A DNA stretch of 64,000 nt from Oidiodendron maius Zn (taxonomy: Eukaryota; Ascomycota; Leotiomycetes; Myxotrichaceae), in assembly GCA_000827325.1 (NCBI GenBank), contig KN832881.1, positions 394,616 to 458,615 on the forward strand, written 5' to 3'. Below the pieces are notes generated by a model, which was given only the letters and a program-made list of their open reading frames with translations, was not told where the DNA came from and made no database searches. This document shows positions 13,033 to 26,303 of this stretch, in pieces. How positions within the stretch are numbered: position 1 is the first letter of the stretch; each line of letters starts with the position of its first letter. The position numbers were made by a program, and so were the translations under genes.

Positions 13033-15212
13033 TTATAAACCATTTACACTATTCACGCTACCAGTTGCAGCTGATTCAACCTTAGCTACCAGCTTCTTTA
13101 CGCTCGTCCACTCTTCATTCTTTGCACTGTCCTTCCCTCCTAGGTCAGGTCCTACTTCGAACACCGTCACGGCGCCGTCAAGGCCGCCAACAGCTAGCCG
13201 TTTTCCTTCCGTCTGCTCCCATGCAATACGATTAAGGCTCTTCGACATCATGCTTCTTCCATCCTTGCGACTACTAGGTTGCGCTTTGGAGATGGGTACC
13301 TCGGTATCGACCGTCAAGTCCCAAACTTCAACAGTTCCTGCTCCGTCTACGACAGAGAAGACGCCCGGCTTGATGGGTGACCATGCCGCATTGTAAACCA
13401 CGTCTTCGCGAGTAAAATCCAAGACCGGAGAGAATGAGGCACTCTCTGTTGACAAGCTGCCAGTGGTGGATGTCGCGGCCGGGGCGCGAACTCTCCATAA
13501 TTTAACTGTCCAGTCCAGAGATGTGGTCAGAACTAGGTCACCGAGATCAACGGCTCCTCTAGCAGGATGGAAATCCATCGACATCACTGGTGCCGCGTGG
13601 CCACGGTAGCTGACACGTTGATCCACACCGGCCTTCGAGCCAGCCCGATCGTATCTATGGCAAGGGAAGATAGTTCCTTCTTCAGAGCCAACGAGGAAGA
13701 AGGTTGGGTCCGTTTTGGGGAATGCCATACAAGTTGGACAGAGATCTTCCGTCTTCGATGGTGGAGGCGATGTCAAGTTGAGCAGCTCTTGGGGCTGCGC
13801 CAGCATATCAACTGTCCAGCCACAGAGAACTCCGTCCGTAGAACAGGAGATAATGTTGTTAGCATTCTGTGTACCAACGATGTCGACAGAGTATACGGGA
13901 TGGGAGTGTCCAGCGCCAGTTAGGGGAGTCTTTTGGACTGGCGCCGACTTGGCACGAGTATCCCAGAGGAACACTTGGCCACTGTAAGCTCCGCCAACAA
14001 TCAAATTTGGATGAAAAGGCGAGAATTTGGCAGCCAGCACGTCCGATGGGGCATGAAATACAAACTCCGGTCTGTCATGAAGGTGCATATTCCAGACCTG
14101 AACGAGTCCATCGGGATCGTGGGGGGCAGAAGGATTCTTGGTGTATCCAGCTAGAACCAGCTCCGGAAACTTGGGCGAGAAATCGAGGGCACTTATCATC
14201 CTCTTCTTCGACCATCGCTCGTCATAAAATTGAGCTACTTCTTTCACGCGTGTTCGCCATTTGCTGCCCCTTGTATTACTGTACTCGTCGTCTTCATTGT
14301 CCATTCCATTCTCGCCGCTCAAGGCATAATCCGCCAAGATGTCGTATTCTTGATCTAACGCCCGTTCTATAACTTTGCTAGATCTCTCAACAAAGTCCAT
14401 GAATTCTTCTGATGATGTGACCGCATTGAGTTCCTCAGCTGTCAGAGCTCTTGCTGGAAAGTTGTCGGTGGCCGTATTTTGGAAAGAAGGCAATAATGGG
14501 CCATCTATGACAGAGCTCTGAGCAGCTTTGAGTTCCTCCTCAATTTCTTTCCTTAGATTTTGACGTATCTCCTCTTCCCTCTCGCGCTCTCTCCTGCTTA
14601 ATCGCTTGCTAGGCGTAGCTGATAACTGAGCCTCGTCATCTTCACCCTCTGAATCAGAGAAAGCTCGAGGTTTCAACGTTTGTGTTCCCCAATCTTCAGT
14701 AGTTTGAACCCCTTTGCTGTAGGAGAAGACCTCCTTCACTGGCGATGGCTGAAATTCGTAAACCGTAGATAACGGAGCAGTAGAGAGAATTTGTGTCGAG
14801 ATTGATACAGGTTGCGAGTTTCGATTCCCTTGCGTTGCAGACTCGGAGTTCTCATTGCTAAGCTCTCCAGTGCTCACCACACTTGTTGGTCGGCTGCTTT
14901 TGCCGGCTGGAGAACCTGCACCTCCTGGTCCTGTCGAGCCTGGTCTGCTACCCTCCCCAACAAGGTTTTTTATCAGATCATCTAACTTCTGGCGATCTTG
15001 TTCTGCTCGCGCGGGTGACGGAGATATGAGCTGGCTCGAGTTAGAAAAATGCCCCTTAAACGGTGAAGGGAACTTCATACATCGCTTGAGCTTCCTATGC
15101 TCTGTCTACTAGCAGAGACTTCTCGAGTACGAAGTTCTCTCTGCCTTTTAAGTTCTGCAAGCTTGGCTTTCTTCGCCAGAATTTCATCTTTTCTGGTTTG
15201 CATGCTAGCCAT
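13033..15212 (-). CDS. Cytoplasmic dynein intermediate chain (WD40)
   Basis: Subunit that links dynein heavy chains, light chains and dynactin for nuclear migration and vesicle transport. Exon 1 is 15212-15081; a 50-nt intron (15031-15080, branch CTAAC) leads to exon 2, 15030-13033; 709 aa. The N-terminus is a short Lys/Glu-rich helix (AKKAKLAELKRQRELRTRE), the dynactin-binding type, followed by a Ser-rich linker with an acidic patch. A second charged coil (about residues 175-215) is followed by WD40 repeats from about residue 330; HDPDGLVQVWNMH and VGGAYSGQVFLWDTR are diagnostic of the family. The upstream ATG is chosen because it supplies the conserved N-terminal helix; the ATG at 15078 lies inside the intron. 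Head to head with ATP synthase subunit e, 420 bp apart. Confidence 0.95.
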
Positions 15213-15632
15213 GTTTGCCCATGTCGCGATGTCCGACGGTAAAGTGATTCGAAGATTACCACAACAAAAATGACGGGCCTCGGGTTACTTTAGGGACTCC
15301 TGTACCTATGTAATGCAATGTGAGAAGATATGGCCTTGTGGGTCAGGAAATGCTGGCTGATTTGCGGGTTATGAGTACTTCATCTTTGCGCGTCTTTCAG
15401 GGACCGCGAATAATCGTAGTCACGTGAAGCGTAGCTACTTTGCGGGAGGAAAATCCCGGGATGGAAGCTCGAGATTTCTTCCAAAACACCGAAAGAGCTT
15501 AACACCATCCACGGCAGCACTCGTTCAACTCGACCGCTGCGAGAACGCGCCAATTGAATTCGATTGATCTCTGCAGTCTATACGACTATCGCTACTGCGT
15601 CCTTTCCTCGTCAAGGTCGACGAGCGTTCCAC
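15213..15632. promoter_or_regulatory. Shared promoter of dynein intermediate chain and ATP synthase e
   Basis: 420 bp between two divergent start codons. No further elements recognised. Confidence 0.6.
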
Positions 15633-16165
15633 ATGGCTTCGAAAGGTCTTAATGTATGTCCAGTTTGCTTAAGCGGTCGATCTACGCAGACCTGCTTAGT
15701 GGAGAATCTACTTTGAATTCTCGCAATGAATTTAATTTCTGATGTCTAACTTTATCTTTTTGCAGGTCGCTCGTTACTCCGCGCTAGGCTTCGGCATTAT
15801 ATACGGGATATACCACCAAGCAACTCTTACTTCATCTGCGAAGCTAGCCGCCACAAAACGGGAATATGACCATAAGCAAAAGTTGATTGAGCAAGCTAAG
15901 GCCGAGTACTCCAAAAAGAAGTTACCACCTAGCCAAACGATGGAGAGTGGAGGTGGTACGTTTGAGTCAAACAAGTTCTGAAGCAGACTAGGTGACCTGC
16001 ACCATATGGTACTACAATTGCCTTATGGAGTATGAAGCCTAGATTTGTATTCAATCAGATTTTTTCGACAGTGCTGACTGCCTTGTAACAGTTATACGGG
16101 ACCCAGAGGACTCACGGTTCGATCTGGAGGCATATCTGAATGCAGTTGCGGAGGAGACGAAGTAG
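15633..16165 (+). CDS. ATP21: Mitochondrial ATP synthase subunit e (94 aa)
   Basis: Small inner-membrane subunit needed for F1Fo-ATP synthase dimers and cristae shape. Exons: 15633-15653, 15766-15955, 16092-16165; introns of 112 and 136 nt. One N-terminal transmembrane helix carries the dimerisation motif GxxxG (Gly17-Gly21 in GFGIIYG), followed by a charged helix (AAKREYDHKQKLIEQAKAEY-like region). The third exon supplies the conserved acidic tail DPEDSRFDLEAYL. Reading through intron 2 would end early at FESNKF, so the spliced form is preferred. Length fits the family. Confidence 0.93.
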
Positions 16166-16746
16166 AGATGGACTAGCTATGAAGTTAATGACGAGTCAAG
16201 GATAGAGGGCATCAATAGAAATAGCAGCATTCTGCGGTGGAAGGTTGGGCCTGAAGCGATGTCATTCTGGCTCGTTCTCAAGCCTCTAGATATCACTTAG
16301 CCTGGTTTTTGTACATTGTACTATAGTCCAGTTCTACAATTGGAGACACAAATCCTCATGGCCCGAGCCCTCGTGAAGATGCATACTAGCGATTGACGTT
16401 TTGCGTGGCTCATCGCCTCCCGCTCAATTGTTTGTTTTCTGGAGCAAGATACAAATCACAGTTTATAACGGCAATTATATGTCTTGGCACCTTCAGTCGA
16501 AATCGCAGCTCAGCAAAGTTACCTAGTAAAATATACTGCTCTTAGCCCTTTAAGACTCGAAAGATGCTTGAAAATAAACTTATCGTCCAGCCTTTGTTGT
16601 CTGAGGATCTTCCTCATCACGTTTTGCCCTAATTGGCGTGATCGGATTAAAGTAATCCCGGTTCCCCTGACGCGGCCTCCGCGAACTGCCAGATATACAA
16701 GATAGCTCCAAACCTCTCAACTCCACCAAACCCGACGCCAACAGCA
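16166..16746. other. Intergenic; STT3 promoter
   Basis: 581 bp between ATP synthase e and STT3, both rightward. No coding signal. Confidence 0.55.
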
Positions 16747-19335
16747 ATGGCCACCACAGTCGATCCTTTTTTGAAGGGAAGTACGGGGAGGAATACTAGA
16801 GGCTTGCTAAGAATAACAATTCTTTGTTTAATTGCATCCGCCGCCGTCGCGAGCCGTCTTTTTTCCGTTATTCGTACGTTATCCTAGTCTGTCCCGACTA
16901 TTATTCTCTCTGTCCATTCCTCAGCGCCAAGACTGGCAGTTCCATCGAGGGGCAGAGGTCGACTAGCAAATTATTGTTTATCATTCTCCTGCTGACCAAA
17001 CAATTCTAGGTTTCGAAAGCATTATCCACGAATGTAAGTATAGCCCTAAACAGCTTTACCGAGCCCAGCGCTTCTTCTGCCATCGAGCTATGCAAGACAT
17101 GGACGAGCTGACACATATAAAGTTGATCCATGGTTTAACTTTAGAGCTACAAAGTACCTGGTCGCAAATGGGTTTTACGATTTCTGGGACTGGTTTGACG
17201 ATCGGACATGGCACCCACTTGGTCGAGTTACCGGAGGGACTCTCTATCCAGGTCTCATGGTGACAAGTGGCGCAATTTACCATGCTCTTCGAACGCTGAC
17301 GATCCCGGTGGATATTCGAAATATTTGTGTGCTACTCGCGCCTGCCTTCTCGGGATTGACGGCCTTTGCAACGTATCTTTTTACAAATGAGCTGACAACC
17401 TCTCCTTCAGCTGGTCTTCTTGCGGCCGTTTTTATGGGCATTGCTCCGGGTTATATCTCACGATCGGTTGCCGGCAGCTACGATAATGAGGCAATTGCCA
17501 TTTTCCTTCTCGTTTTCACATTCTATCTCTGGATCAAGGCTCTCAAGAATGGTTCGGCCTTTTGGGGTGCACTGTGCGCACTGTTCTACGGATATATGGT
17601 TTCTGCTTGGGGTGGATATGTTTTCATCACCAATTTGATTCCGCTTCATGTTTTTGTGCTGGTCTTGATGGGTCGCTTCAGCCCACGGCTATACGTCAGT
17701 TACTGCACCTGGTACGCCCTCGGAACGCTGGCAAGCATGCAGATCCCATTTGTTGGTTTCTTGCCAATTCGTAGTAGCGAGCATATGTCCGCCCTGGGTA
17801 AGCCAATTTGAAGCCTTTCTCTCCACTTATAAACTAATATTCCTCCAGGTATGTTCGGACTTCTCCAGCTTGTCGGCGGTGTCGAGTTCGTTCGTGCGGC
17901 TGTCCCAAGCAAGCATTTCAAGTCTCTTGCCATTGGATTTGCTCTCTCGGTCTTTGCCATTGCGTTTGCTGGACTTGTCTTGCTCACGGTATCTGGTGTG
18001 ATCGCGCCATGGACCGGTCGATTCTACTCTCTTTGGGACACTGGTTACGCCAAAATTCACATTCCCATTATCGCCTCTGTATCGGAGCACCAGCCAACTG
18101 CCTGGCCTGCTTTCTTTTTCGATCTGAATATCCTTATCTGGCTCTTTCCAGCAGGTGTCTATCTCTGCTTCCTGAAGCTTCACGACGAACAGGTCTTCGT
18201 TGTGGTTTACGCTATCTTGGCAAGTTATTTCTCAGGTGTGATGGTTCGATTGATGCTTACCCTCACGCCAATTGTCTGTGTTGCCGCAGCCTTGATACTG
18301 TCGCACCTTCTCGATACCTATCTTACCATCAAGTCTCCCGAAAGCGCTCCGAATGCTGCTACTTCCGAAGGCGGAAACAATAGCACACCGGCCGCCAGCA
18401 AGAAGAGTACCAAACAGGATGGCCTACGGTCTCTGCGCGAGCCTCTCATTGGCATTTACACCACGTTCTCCAAATACTCTGTCGTGGCTGCTCTGACGCT
18501 CTATCTTTTGATCTTCGTTCTTCACTGCACATGGGTTACGTCCAACGCTTACTCGTCGCCTTCGGTCGTATTGGCAAGCAGAATGCCAGATGGAAGCCAG
18601 CATATCATTGATGACTATAGAGAGGCATACCAATGGCTACGTCAAAATACGCCAGAAGATGCCAAGATCATGTCTTGGTGGGATTATGGCTACCAAATCG
18701 GCGGCATGGCAGATCGACCTACTCTTGTTGATAATAACACATGGAACAACACTCACATTGCAACTGTCGGCAAGGCAATGAGCTCCAAAGAAGAAGTCAG
18801 TTATCCAATCATGCGACAGCATGAAGTTGATTATGTTCTTGTCGTGTTTGGTGGTCTCCTCGGCTACTCTGGCGACGACATTAACAAGTTCTTGTGGATG
18901 GTTCGAATTGCTGAGGGCATTTGGCCAGACGAGGTCAAAGAGCGCGACTTTTTTACTGATCGAGGAGAGTACAGAGTTGATGATGGAGCTACTCAAACTA
19001 TGAAGGATAGCTTGATGTAGGAAATACCTTCTAGTAACATGAGCAATTACTAACGCTTGTGCAGGTACAAGATGTCGTACTACAACTACAACTCACTCTT
19101 CCCACCAGGACAGGCTCAGGATAGAGTCCGTGGTGTTAAAATGCCGGAAGTGGGCCCTGTTCTCAATACCGTGGAAGAAGCCTTCACGAGCGAGAACTGG
19201 ATTATCCGCATTTACAAAGTGAAAGATCTTGACAATGTCGGCAGAGACCATGCGTCAGCAGCATCATTTGAGAGGGGTAACAAAAAGAAGAAGTCAACAA
19301 AGAGGAGAGGACCGAAAGTGTTGAGGGCGGAGTAA
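16747..19335 (+). CDS. STT3: Oligosaccharyltransferase catalytic subunit STT3 (754 aa)
   Basis: ER membrane enzyme that transfers the lipid-linked glycan to Asn in N-X-S/T. Exons: 16747-16873, 17010-17033 (24 nt), 17123-17797, 17849-19016, 19065-19335. The joined 5' exons read SVIRFESIIHEFDPWFNFR, the conserved first lumenal loop with the catalytic DxD-type Asp. A long polytopic membrane region follows, including [10 protein letters not shown]. The acceptor-binding WWDYG motif is present ([11 protein letters not shown]), with NNTWNNT just after, itself a glycosylation site in the family. The C-terminus has a Lys/Arg-rich cytosolic tail. Length is normal for fungal STT3. The tiny exon 2 makes automated prediction of the 5' end error-prone. 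Confidence 0.96.
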
Positions 19336-19941
19336 ACATTGGTGGTAAGGCATTGTATCATATTCAAAAAGCGCAATAAGACTATGTTTTGATGAGGATA
19401 CTTCCATAAATTATGTTTTATATACTGGATGAGTTTACTATGTAGGTGAGCCTAGCAAGGTCTAGCGTACAATTGCAACAATGCAGCAATACGACATTTA
19501 GAGTAACACCAATGTCAGTCAAGTGAGATCATTTCGATTTAGTGATTAAGACTTCTTGATGTTCTGGCTTGGAAGTGCGCCGTTGGATAATTTAGATATA
19601 AGGTCGAGGCAGCCATTTGTTCCATGACCGTTGCTGTGCAGCGAGGTATTGTTTGGTGCTTGCTACTGAATTCCAAATAGGGGATTCACTACCCATCTCT
19701 GCTATCAACCTTATTTACCGATCTTCCTCCCTGCCTCTTACTCTTCTCTGTTCTCTCTTCCCACGCTTACCGCCCTCTCCTCTTTCTTGCCGACGTCACG
19801 CGTCACATCACCTGTCCCATCACCTGTCCCATCACCTGTCACATCACATATACTGGATGCGTTGCTCTAAATTAATGCCTATCAATCTTCCGAACCCACA
19901 CAAAGTCGCTGACGGTGCCAAAAAGGAGAAGGAAAGGAAAA
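19336..19941. other. Intergenic with a 12-bp minisatellite
   Basis: 606 bp between STT3 and the next rightward gene. An upstream frame starting at ATG 19876 looks mildly coding (Lys/Glu-rich), but its phase does not join the next exon. A short tandem repeat sits at 19806-19847. Confidence 0.5.
19806..19847. repeat. 12-bp tandem repeat, about 3.5 copies
   Basis: CATCACCTGTCC at 19806 and 19818, CATCACCTGTCA at 19830, then a partial CATCAC. It lies in the likely 5' leader of the next gene. Confidence 0.85.
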
Positions 19942-22329
19942 ATGCTCTCTATGTAAGTAAGAACAAACTTCGATTTCTATTGCACGCCTGCAAGTGTCTT
20001 CTCAATTGTGCTGACTTTCCGCAACAGTGATACATCTCCTCGAAGCACTGACTACGGCTCTGATGGAGGGACAGAGACACTGATCCCTGCTGGTACTCCT
20101 TACCTCACAACTCTCAAAGGTCAGTTGGTCCTGGCACGCCATAAGAGAAACGCAAAGGTCCGAGGTGTAAGAATTAAGGGTCCTGTTGAGGCTACCGCTA
20201 AAACTCTTGATCTTACTCGGACTATGGAGGCTGCACTTGACTTTTTAGGAGAAGCATTTGGCATCAGAGGTCGTTCCTCACGAAAACGAGCCAACTTAGT
20301 TGATAGACCATCATCCACTCCCATCTGGCATGCTGATCTTCCATCTACGTCTCATCAGCCTCTTGCGTACTCGGCCTCTCTTCCTCAAAGGCCCTTTTCG
20401 ACTATATCCAACTTTCCGCAACTATCGGTTCCACAGCCAATTCAATATGCGCTGCCGCTGTCACATCCAGTGCACCCAGATCTTGATCAACTTAGACGAA
20501 TTGATGCACATTACAGATGGATCAATGGTCAAGGCGTCGCTAAAATTGAGACGGATAATACCAAACATTATGGCAATGACTCGGAGCCGACGGTCTCAAT
20601 TGCCAAGCATACCTGCGCAAACTGTAGTATAATACGGTCAAAGCGATACTATGCAGAGCATTCAATTAAACCTGGAGAGATGCCAGTGCAAGAGTTTTAT
20701 AGGAGGCGCCAAAGGGATACTAGTTCAACAGACGACTCAAGCAGCTCTGGTAGGAAGCACGGCGACAAACATAGCAAGGCAGCGAAATTCAAAGACCCTA
20801 GACGTAACAAGGTATGCTCTCTAATCTGCCTTCTTAGTTTGGTACTGACAAGGATTTAGACCCTCGAAAACAGAGTTTGTAGCGAAAATAACTCCTCGAT
20901 GTCCCCAGAACAGGAAGAACAGCACAACACTCGATCTAAACATGTGAGGACAGGACGTACAACTAAATCAGAGACTTAAGCTTACGCTAGAATAGAGCAA
21001 AGCAAATGTTAAGCCCGTTAGTGACCGGTTCGAGAAGCAACGTGCCGATTGCAGGCCACGCAAGGTGCGACATCTTCCCCACATTGCTACTGCTGTACCC
21101 TTAAACTGACCTAACAATAGAGTCGTAACGCAAGTAAATATATTTCAACTGAAAATTCTCTCCCGAGCCAAAACGAACTGTCCGATAACGAAATTCGAAC
21201 TCGAGGACGATCTCGTATTCCTGTTGAAGAATCAGAAATCTCAGAGCGAAGTGCATCATTCGGAACCTCTACGTCTCGCCTCCGTACATCTGGATCAGGG
21301 ACATCTCAACTCTATTATAATACGTCCGGTTCACCACTACTACGACACAGATGTGCAGAGGACTCAGATGATGAACATTCTTGGCCCGTCTATCAATATA
21401 CTCGAGCCCATAACGCTTGCCGCAATCCAAGTATTGTACATGGAATTCACAGGCATCAAAGGCCCGAGAAATATTACGAAAGCAGATACTCCGAGGGTTG
21501 TTTTAGGTCATCGCAAGAAAGTGTGATACAGGATGACTGTAGCATACCTCCAACGAGGAGCGACAGAGAGAACACCTTTGAATCCAGCCCGTCTAGGTCG
21601 AAAAATTCAGCTCCAGTACATCTACATAGGCACAAATGTCAAAACGAGAATATTTTGCCACAACATAAAAAACTAAATACCCTCCCTTCGTGGTCTGAAT
21701 ATAATCCGCAAAACACTACCGAGCATAGCGACGAAGAACAAAACAAAGCTGTCACATACGGTGTTACACAACAAACGAACTACCACGGCAATCGAGCTTT
21801 TGATAAATCGCCGCAAAGAACTAGAAATTGGAAATGGGGAGGCTTTCGAGACAAGCAGAAATATTCTCGCGATCCATGCAGGGTCCTGGAAGAAAGCCGT
21901 TTGGAAGGTGACAGTACTCATGACATAAGAGCTAGTATGTTTCTTTACCCTCAAGCCCTGTATTTCGCCTTAACACTTGTAACAGGCATTTCAAGCTTCA
22001 ACAATATATCACAATCTCCTACTCCTCCATTGCATCGTAACGACAGTTGGGCAAGCCAACAGTCGTCCCGAGTTGGTTTCGAAGATAAAGGGCCGTATTC
22101 CCAATACTCTCAAGACAGAACTCCGAACCAACATACATTCCGGCTTGCGCCAGCAGCTTACAGTACGAACCATAGGTCCACTTCCTTGGCCGAAGATCGA
22201 AAAGAGTCAGATCCATTCTACGTGTCAATTGAAAATGTGCTTAATGAGCATCTCTACAGAAAAGAGCATATAATTGAAGCAGGAGGTCTCAAGCGAGTCA
22301 AATTTCAAGAAGGTGATAAAACAAGCTAG
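19942..22329 (+). CDS. Hypothetical protein with fungal CxxC / RSxxYY motif (about 701 aa)
   Basis: Function not recognised. Exons: 19942-19952, 20028-20811, 20860-20943, 20996-21064, 21121-21934, 21986-22329; phases are consistent throughout. Most of the chain is Ser/Arg/Thr-rich and looks disordered. The one conserved-looking element, around residue 205, is HTCANCSIIRSKRYY followed by PGEMPVQEF; in related fungal proteins a second Cys pair normally follows (recall) but here it reads YRRRQRD, so any zinc site is incomplete. The start is uncertain: ATG 19942 is the only one whose phase joins exon 2, yet the frame from ATG 19876 (MPINLPNPHKVADGAKKEKE) looks more protein-like and would need a one-base change. 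Exon 1 is therefore tentative; the rest is firmer. Confidence 0.6.
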
Positions 22330-22903
22330 TCACACTAGGCTGAAGATATAAGCATAGGATCCTGCACTCATGAGAGATGGTAGAGCAATTTAAGCACGAA
22401 TGGACCGCATAATCCTTTAGAGAACAGTGTGATAGTTTTCAACTGGTTAGAAGCGCAGGAAGATATCTCGCTTTGAAGAGGAATACAATTAAACAAACGT
22501 GGGGGAAAGCATGAAGAAGTCCCAAGCACAAGGCATGGTACGAATATTTATGAGATATTGAGTGAGATGGAGGATCTTGTCAACTTATACTCCCAATGTT
22601 GACTGTTGGGAGTGCCAAAGCTTTTGGGGAATGTATTTTTGAGGCTTAGTGTAGATCCAATCAACAAAGCTATTGCGGAATGCGAACAAACTTCAAGCAA
22701 TAGACACGGCGTACTAGCAACAACTCGAAACAAGATGTTGGCAGTAGAATACACAAAGTGCCTGACAGGAGTATATAAAGGTCCAAATTCAAGAATCTCG
22801 ATTCCCTAAACAAGGATGATTACAGATTAAGTATAGTTGGTGCATGTTTAAATTTCTGTCTTGTGCAAATGGTAATCTTGCTATCCTATGTCATGCCACA
22901 CAA
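22330..22903. other. Intergenic between convergent genes
   Basis: 574 bp, AT-rich, no coding signal. It holds the 3' ends of both flanking genes. Confidence 0.55.
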
Positions 22904-25334
22904 CTAGTTCATGAACTCTTTTACGCCAATAAAGGCAATACCATCCCTTGCTTGCCGCACTGCTCTCTTCAGAGCCTGCTCTTCAACATCTGTCCACTTG
23001 ACACTAAGCTGATCCCATTTTTTTATCTTATATTCTCTCCTGAATTGTGCTTGTATGGACTGCAACCGGCTCATTTCGCGCGGGTCGCCTGAGCCAGAGT
23101 AGACTATGAAAGCAGTGCACGGCGGTAAGGCACGGTGTATTTGTGCTAACCGGCGACTCAGCGTTGCAGTTGCGGCGCTTATAGACATGTTTGGATCAAG
23201 AGCTGGGAGAGTTTGTGTTGGAATGCTTGCCATGTCCTGAGCTATTACACCAGTGTCTCCTTGTTCTGAGGTTGGAGGTGCAGGTTCTAGGGACGCTGTA
23301 GCAATTCCTGTGACATCGCTCGTTTTCGCCTCAGTCATTTCTGTATCATCCGCTCCAGCATCATGGTGAGTCGTCTCGTCTTTTGCAGCTTGCTCAGCAG
23401 CAATTTGCCTGTTATTATTCCACCAACCTTTCAGTGCCTCAAACTCTCTCAGTCTCCCAAAAGTAAAATCAACTCCACCGCCAGGAATTTCTTTGCCGTC
23501 AGGATCACCTTGCACGGCACGAATTATACCATGCATTACTTCTTCATCACTCCTACACCCAATGGCAAATGTTGCTGCGGATCCAGCCCCTTTCTTCGGA
23601 TCACCCCAATCCACAGCAGCGCTTGACTTTCCGTTCAAAGCGCTTTGAATAGCAGAGCCGCCTTGACTCTTGTAAGTTATACCAGTTCTGGCAACTCGCT
23701 TGAAGATATTCTCTCCTTGCGCGTCACTAGTTCCCCAGTCTTTGCCTTTTTCGCATTTCTGCTTGACAAGGTCAAGGCAAGTCCGCGCATCTTCAATTGA
23801 ATCATGTCCTGCCCCTGGACCAGTTGTGCCATGGCCCTTTTGGATTTCTCTATTCAAATAACGCTGAGCAAGCCATTTTAATGATGACTTAAGTGGTGGT
23901 CCACGTGGGTGGGGATATATGAGGGCAGTGTCGATGATGAAAGGATGCGTAAGTCTAAGGGCAGTAAGATCTGAGTTCAAAGAGTGTCCAATTAAGATGG
24001 TTCGGGGGTGGAGGATATGTAGAAGCTCTTTCTGGACATCTGCTAGAGTTGTTGTAACAGGATCAAGCATCTGTTTCGTGATCCCAGAATACCTATGATT
24101 GATTAGCAGAGTGTCGAAATAAATCTTGGCAAACTTACATTGTCAAGTAATCAACAATGGGCTTGTCCGGCTTTACAAGTTTATCTAGTATGGTTGAGCC
24201 ATCCCATCCAACTATGCTAATTCGCGTGAGCGAGAATTCATTCTCCCCAGTTTTGCACATCTCGCAATCCATGGCTAGCAGTTCTCTCCCAGCAGTTAAG
24301 CTTCCACTCTCGATTTCTCGTTCTGGAACAGATCCTTCATCGAAACTCTTAATCAGCGTATCAACCCAACCACTTTCGTATGAGACTCCAGTTGAACGTC
24401 GATGTTCTGCAAGAGCAATCTTTTCTGCCGCGGTATCATAGGAAGCCGGATGGAGTGTGTAGTCATTCTCCAGTAGCTCTTCAGGAGAATGGAGAAACTC
24501 AGTAACTCTGGTGCGGATGTTTTGCCAGCCAACTGGCTCTTTGGCTTGCGAAGCTCCTTTTCCAGTCTTTTGCCACTTCTTATCTTCCTTGCTTTTAGAC
24601 ATTGGTACAGTAAGCATGGCATGTAATGGAGAGCGCATTCTGCCATATTTATCATCACCTGGTGTCTTGACTGGCCATAAATCCTCAAACATAGCCGAAA
24701 ATAACTTCAGTTCGTCTGGTAATTCCTCTGAACTCAAGTGAGTTGGATAGTAATCATCTGGAGATGAATGATCACGATCTCGTAGCGAGTCGTCTTCCAC
24801 TTTCTGTTCTCCCTCGTTGTCTTCTGTTGGCCTCAGATTAAACATTGACTTTTCAAGGCCAGGAACCATTAGTACGACAACTTTGCGAAATTGGTTTCGG
24901 TGTCGGACTGAAACGAATTGCGGAGCCGTCGCATCCGCCAGGAGGTAAAGCACTAGATTCTGCAAATCACTTATTTTGATCTGTGATTGCAGTCTTGAGC
25001 TAGAAGAGAATTTGATGGTGGGGTAGTTATCCGTGTCCGGCTTTGGGAGCTTCTTGGGCTTTTTACTTGGTCGCCCGTTCTCTATGGTCCGCCATTCCCG
25101 CAAATTCTCATCCACATCATCTTTCGGTGATCCAGTCCAGGTGCTATTAGAAGGCAGCCCGCCAACTAAGCTGAATTCGGGAAGTTCTACTTGTGGAAGC
25201 AGCTGATGCGTACTGGTTGTCTCAATTTGACTGGAGCTCCTTTCATCTCGATGCTTGCGCTTCTTCTTGCTCTTTCGACCACTATGCCCGCGATGAGGTC
25301 CACCATCTGCTGGTTCCTCATCATCCGAGGCCAT
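22904..25334 (-). CDS. REX1/RNH70-type DEDDh RNA exonuclease (794 aa)
   Basis: 3'-5' exonuclease family that trims 5S rRNA, tRNA and other nuclear RNAs. Exon 1 is 25334-24139; a 46-nt intron (24093-24138) leads to exon 2, 24092-22904. The N-terminal half is basic and low-complexity (SGRKSKKKRKHRDE), probably nuclear localising. The nuclease core has Exo I LLAMDCEMC (Asp and Glu near residues 356-358), the joined segment YLTMYSGITKQML, Exo II GHSLNSDLTAL and Exo III HDSIEDARTCLDL, i.e. all DEDDh residues. The C-terminal extension is fungal-specific. The frame is open upstream to 25418 but only with TTG; ATG 25334 in AGAACAATGG is the best start. Which of the yeast REX paralogues it matches is not certain. 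Confidence 0.9.
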
Positions 25335-26303
25335 TGTTCTCGAAATTCCGGGGAAGGCAGTACCTTTCTTTATATCGAATGCAGGAAATGTCGAGGAACC
25401 ATTGTAGAGAAAATCCAAACTGTCAAGCAGTCTCTAGCCTCGTTATTAGCGAGTATCGGAATAAGGCTAATCCGGCAAGGCTGACAAGGCTACGGCGCCT
25501 AACAAGACGCGGCATCCAAGAACCTCTTTACCAAGGAAATTCTATACAGGGTTTGTAGAAGCATAAACCGGGTACATTGTATCATAGCTATGAGCTAAGT
25601 TTGTAATGAATTTAGTATATGTCACCCCACACTCCTTATTGCTAGAAAACCAAGTGCGTGACGCGACGGATTTACGCGAGAATCGCGTCGTTCTGAACGT
25701 ATCTAAAGTTTGCCGATACATCGAAGTAGCCATATCGCAATAGGATCAGGTATTTGGGATCAGAATATACAAAATCCCTCCCGGTTGGTTTTACGCTCCT
25801 TGAGAGATTATATCATATATAGCAATTGATATCTGGCTTGTGCTAACTAATATATGAATAGTTATCAAGTTCGCACCGGTCTCGTGGCCATCATGGAAAT
25901 CGTTATCTGCTCCTGTATCAAATGTAAATCTGAATTAGGGTGCTTCAGAAATGCTTGGAATAAAATTGGGAATACTTATTTCAGCCCCATATATCCTCTG
26001 ACACCAACTCTGGATGGATTTGTTGCGACAAGCAGCATTTACAAAGGATCAGAGCAAACCCAAATTGAAAATAGGTAGATTCCCTAGCTCACATCGCAGC
26101 TCCTCTGTATATGACCGCTGAATTATTTCACTAGTTACCTGCAAGATATAGCTTGCAAGGCATGTGGTGTTGTGTTGGGACTTCGGTGTGATAGCGCTCC
26201 TGAAGGGCATATGCTGAAGAGGTTGAGCTATTACTTCCTTGTTCATGTCACAAAATCATTGCTAACGCAGAGTAGGAATCAACTTATATTGAGATTGGCT
26301 GAA
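25335..26303. other. Divergent intergenic region, no gene seen
   Basis: 969 bp between the leftward exonuclease and the rightward coiled-coil gene. Small frames lack conservation signals. An in-frame ATG at 26211 gives a possible longer start for the downstream gene. Confidence 0.5.

Noticed and set aside
12827-13396. 189-codon frame on the + strand
   Set aside because: It mostly overlaps the conserved 3' end of the dynein gene in antisense and shows no family motif.
25335-25418. Longer start for the RNA exonuclease
   Set aside because: The upstream extension begins with TTG; the first ATG, at 25334, has a good context.
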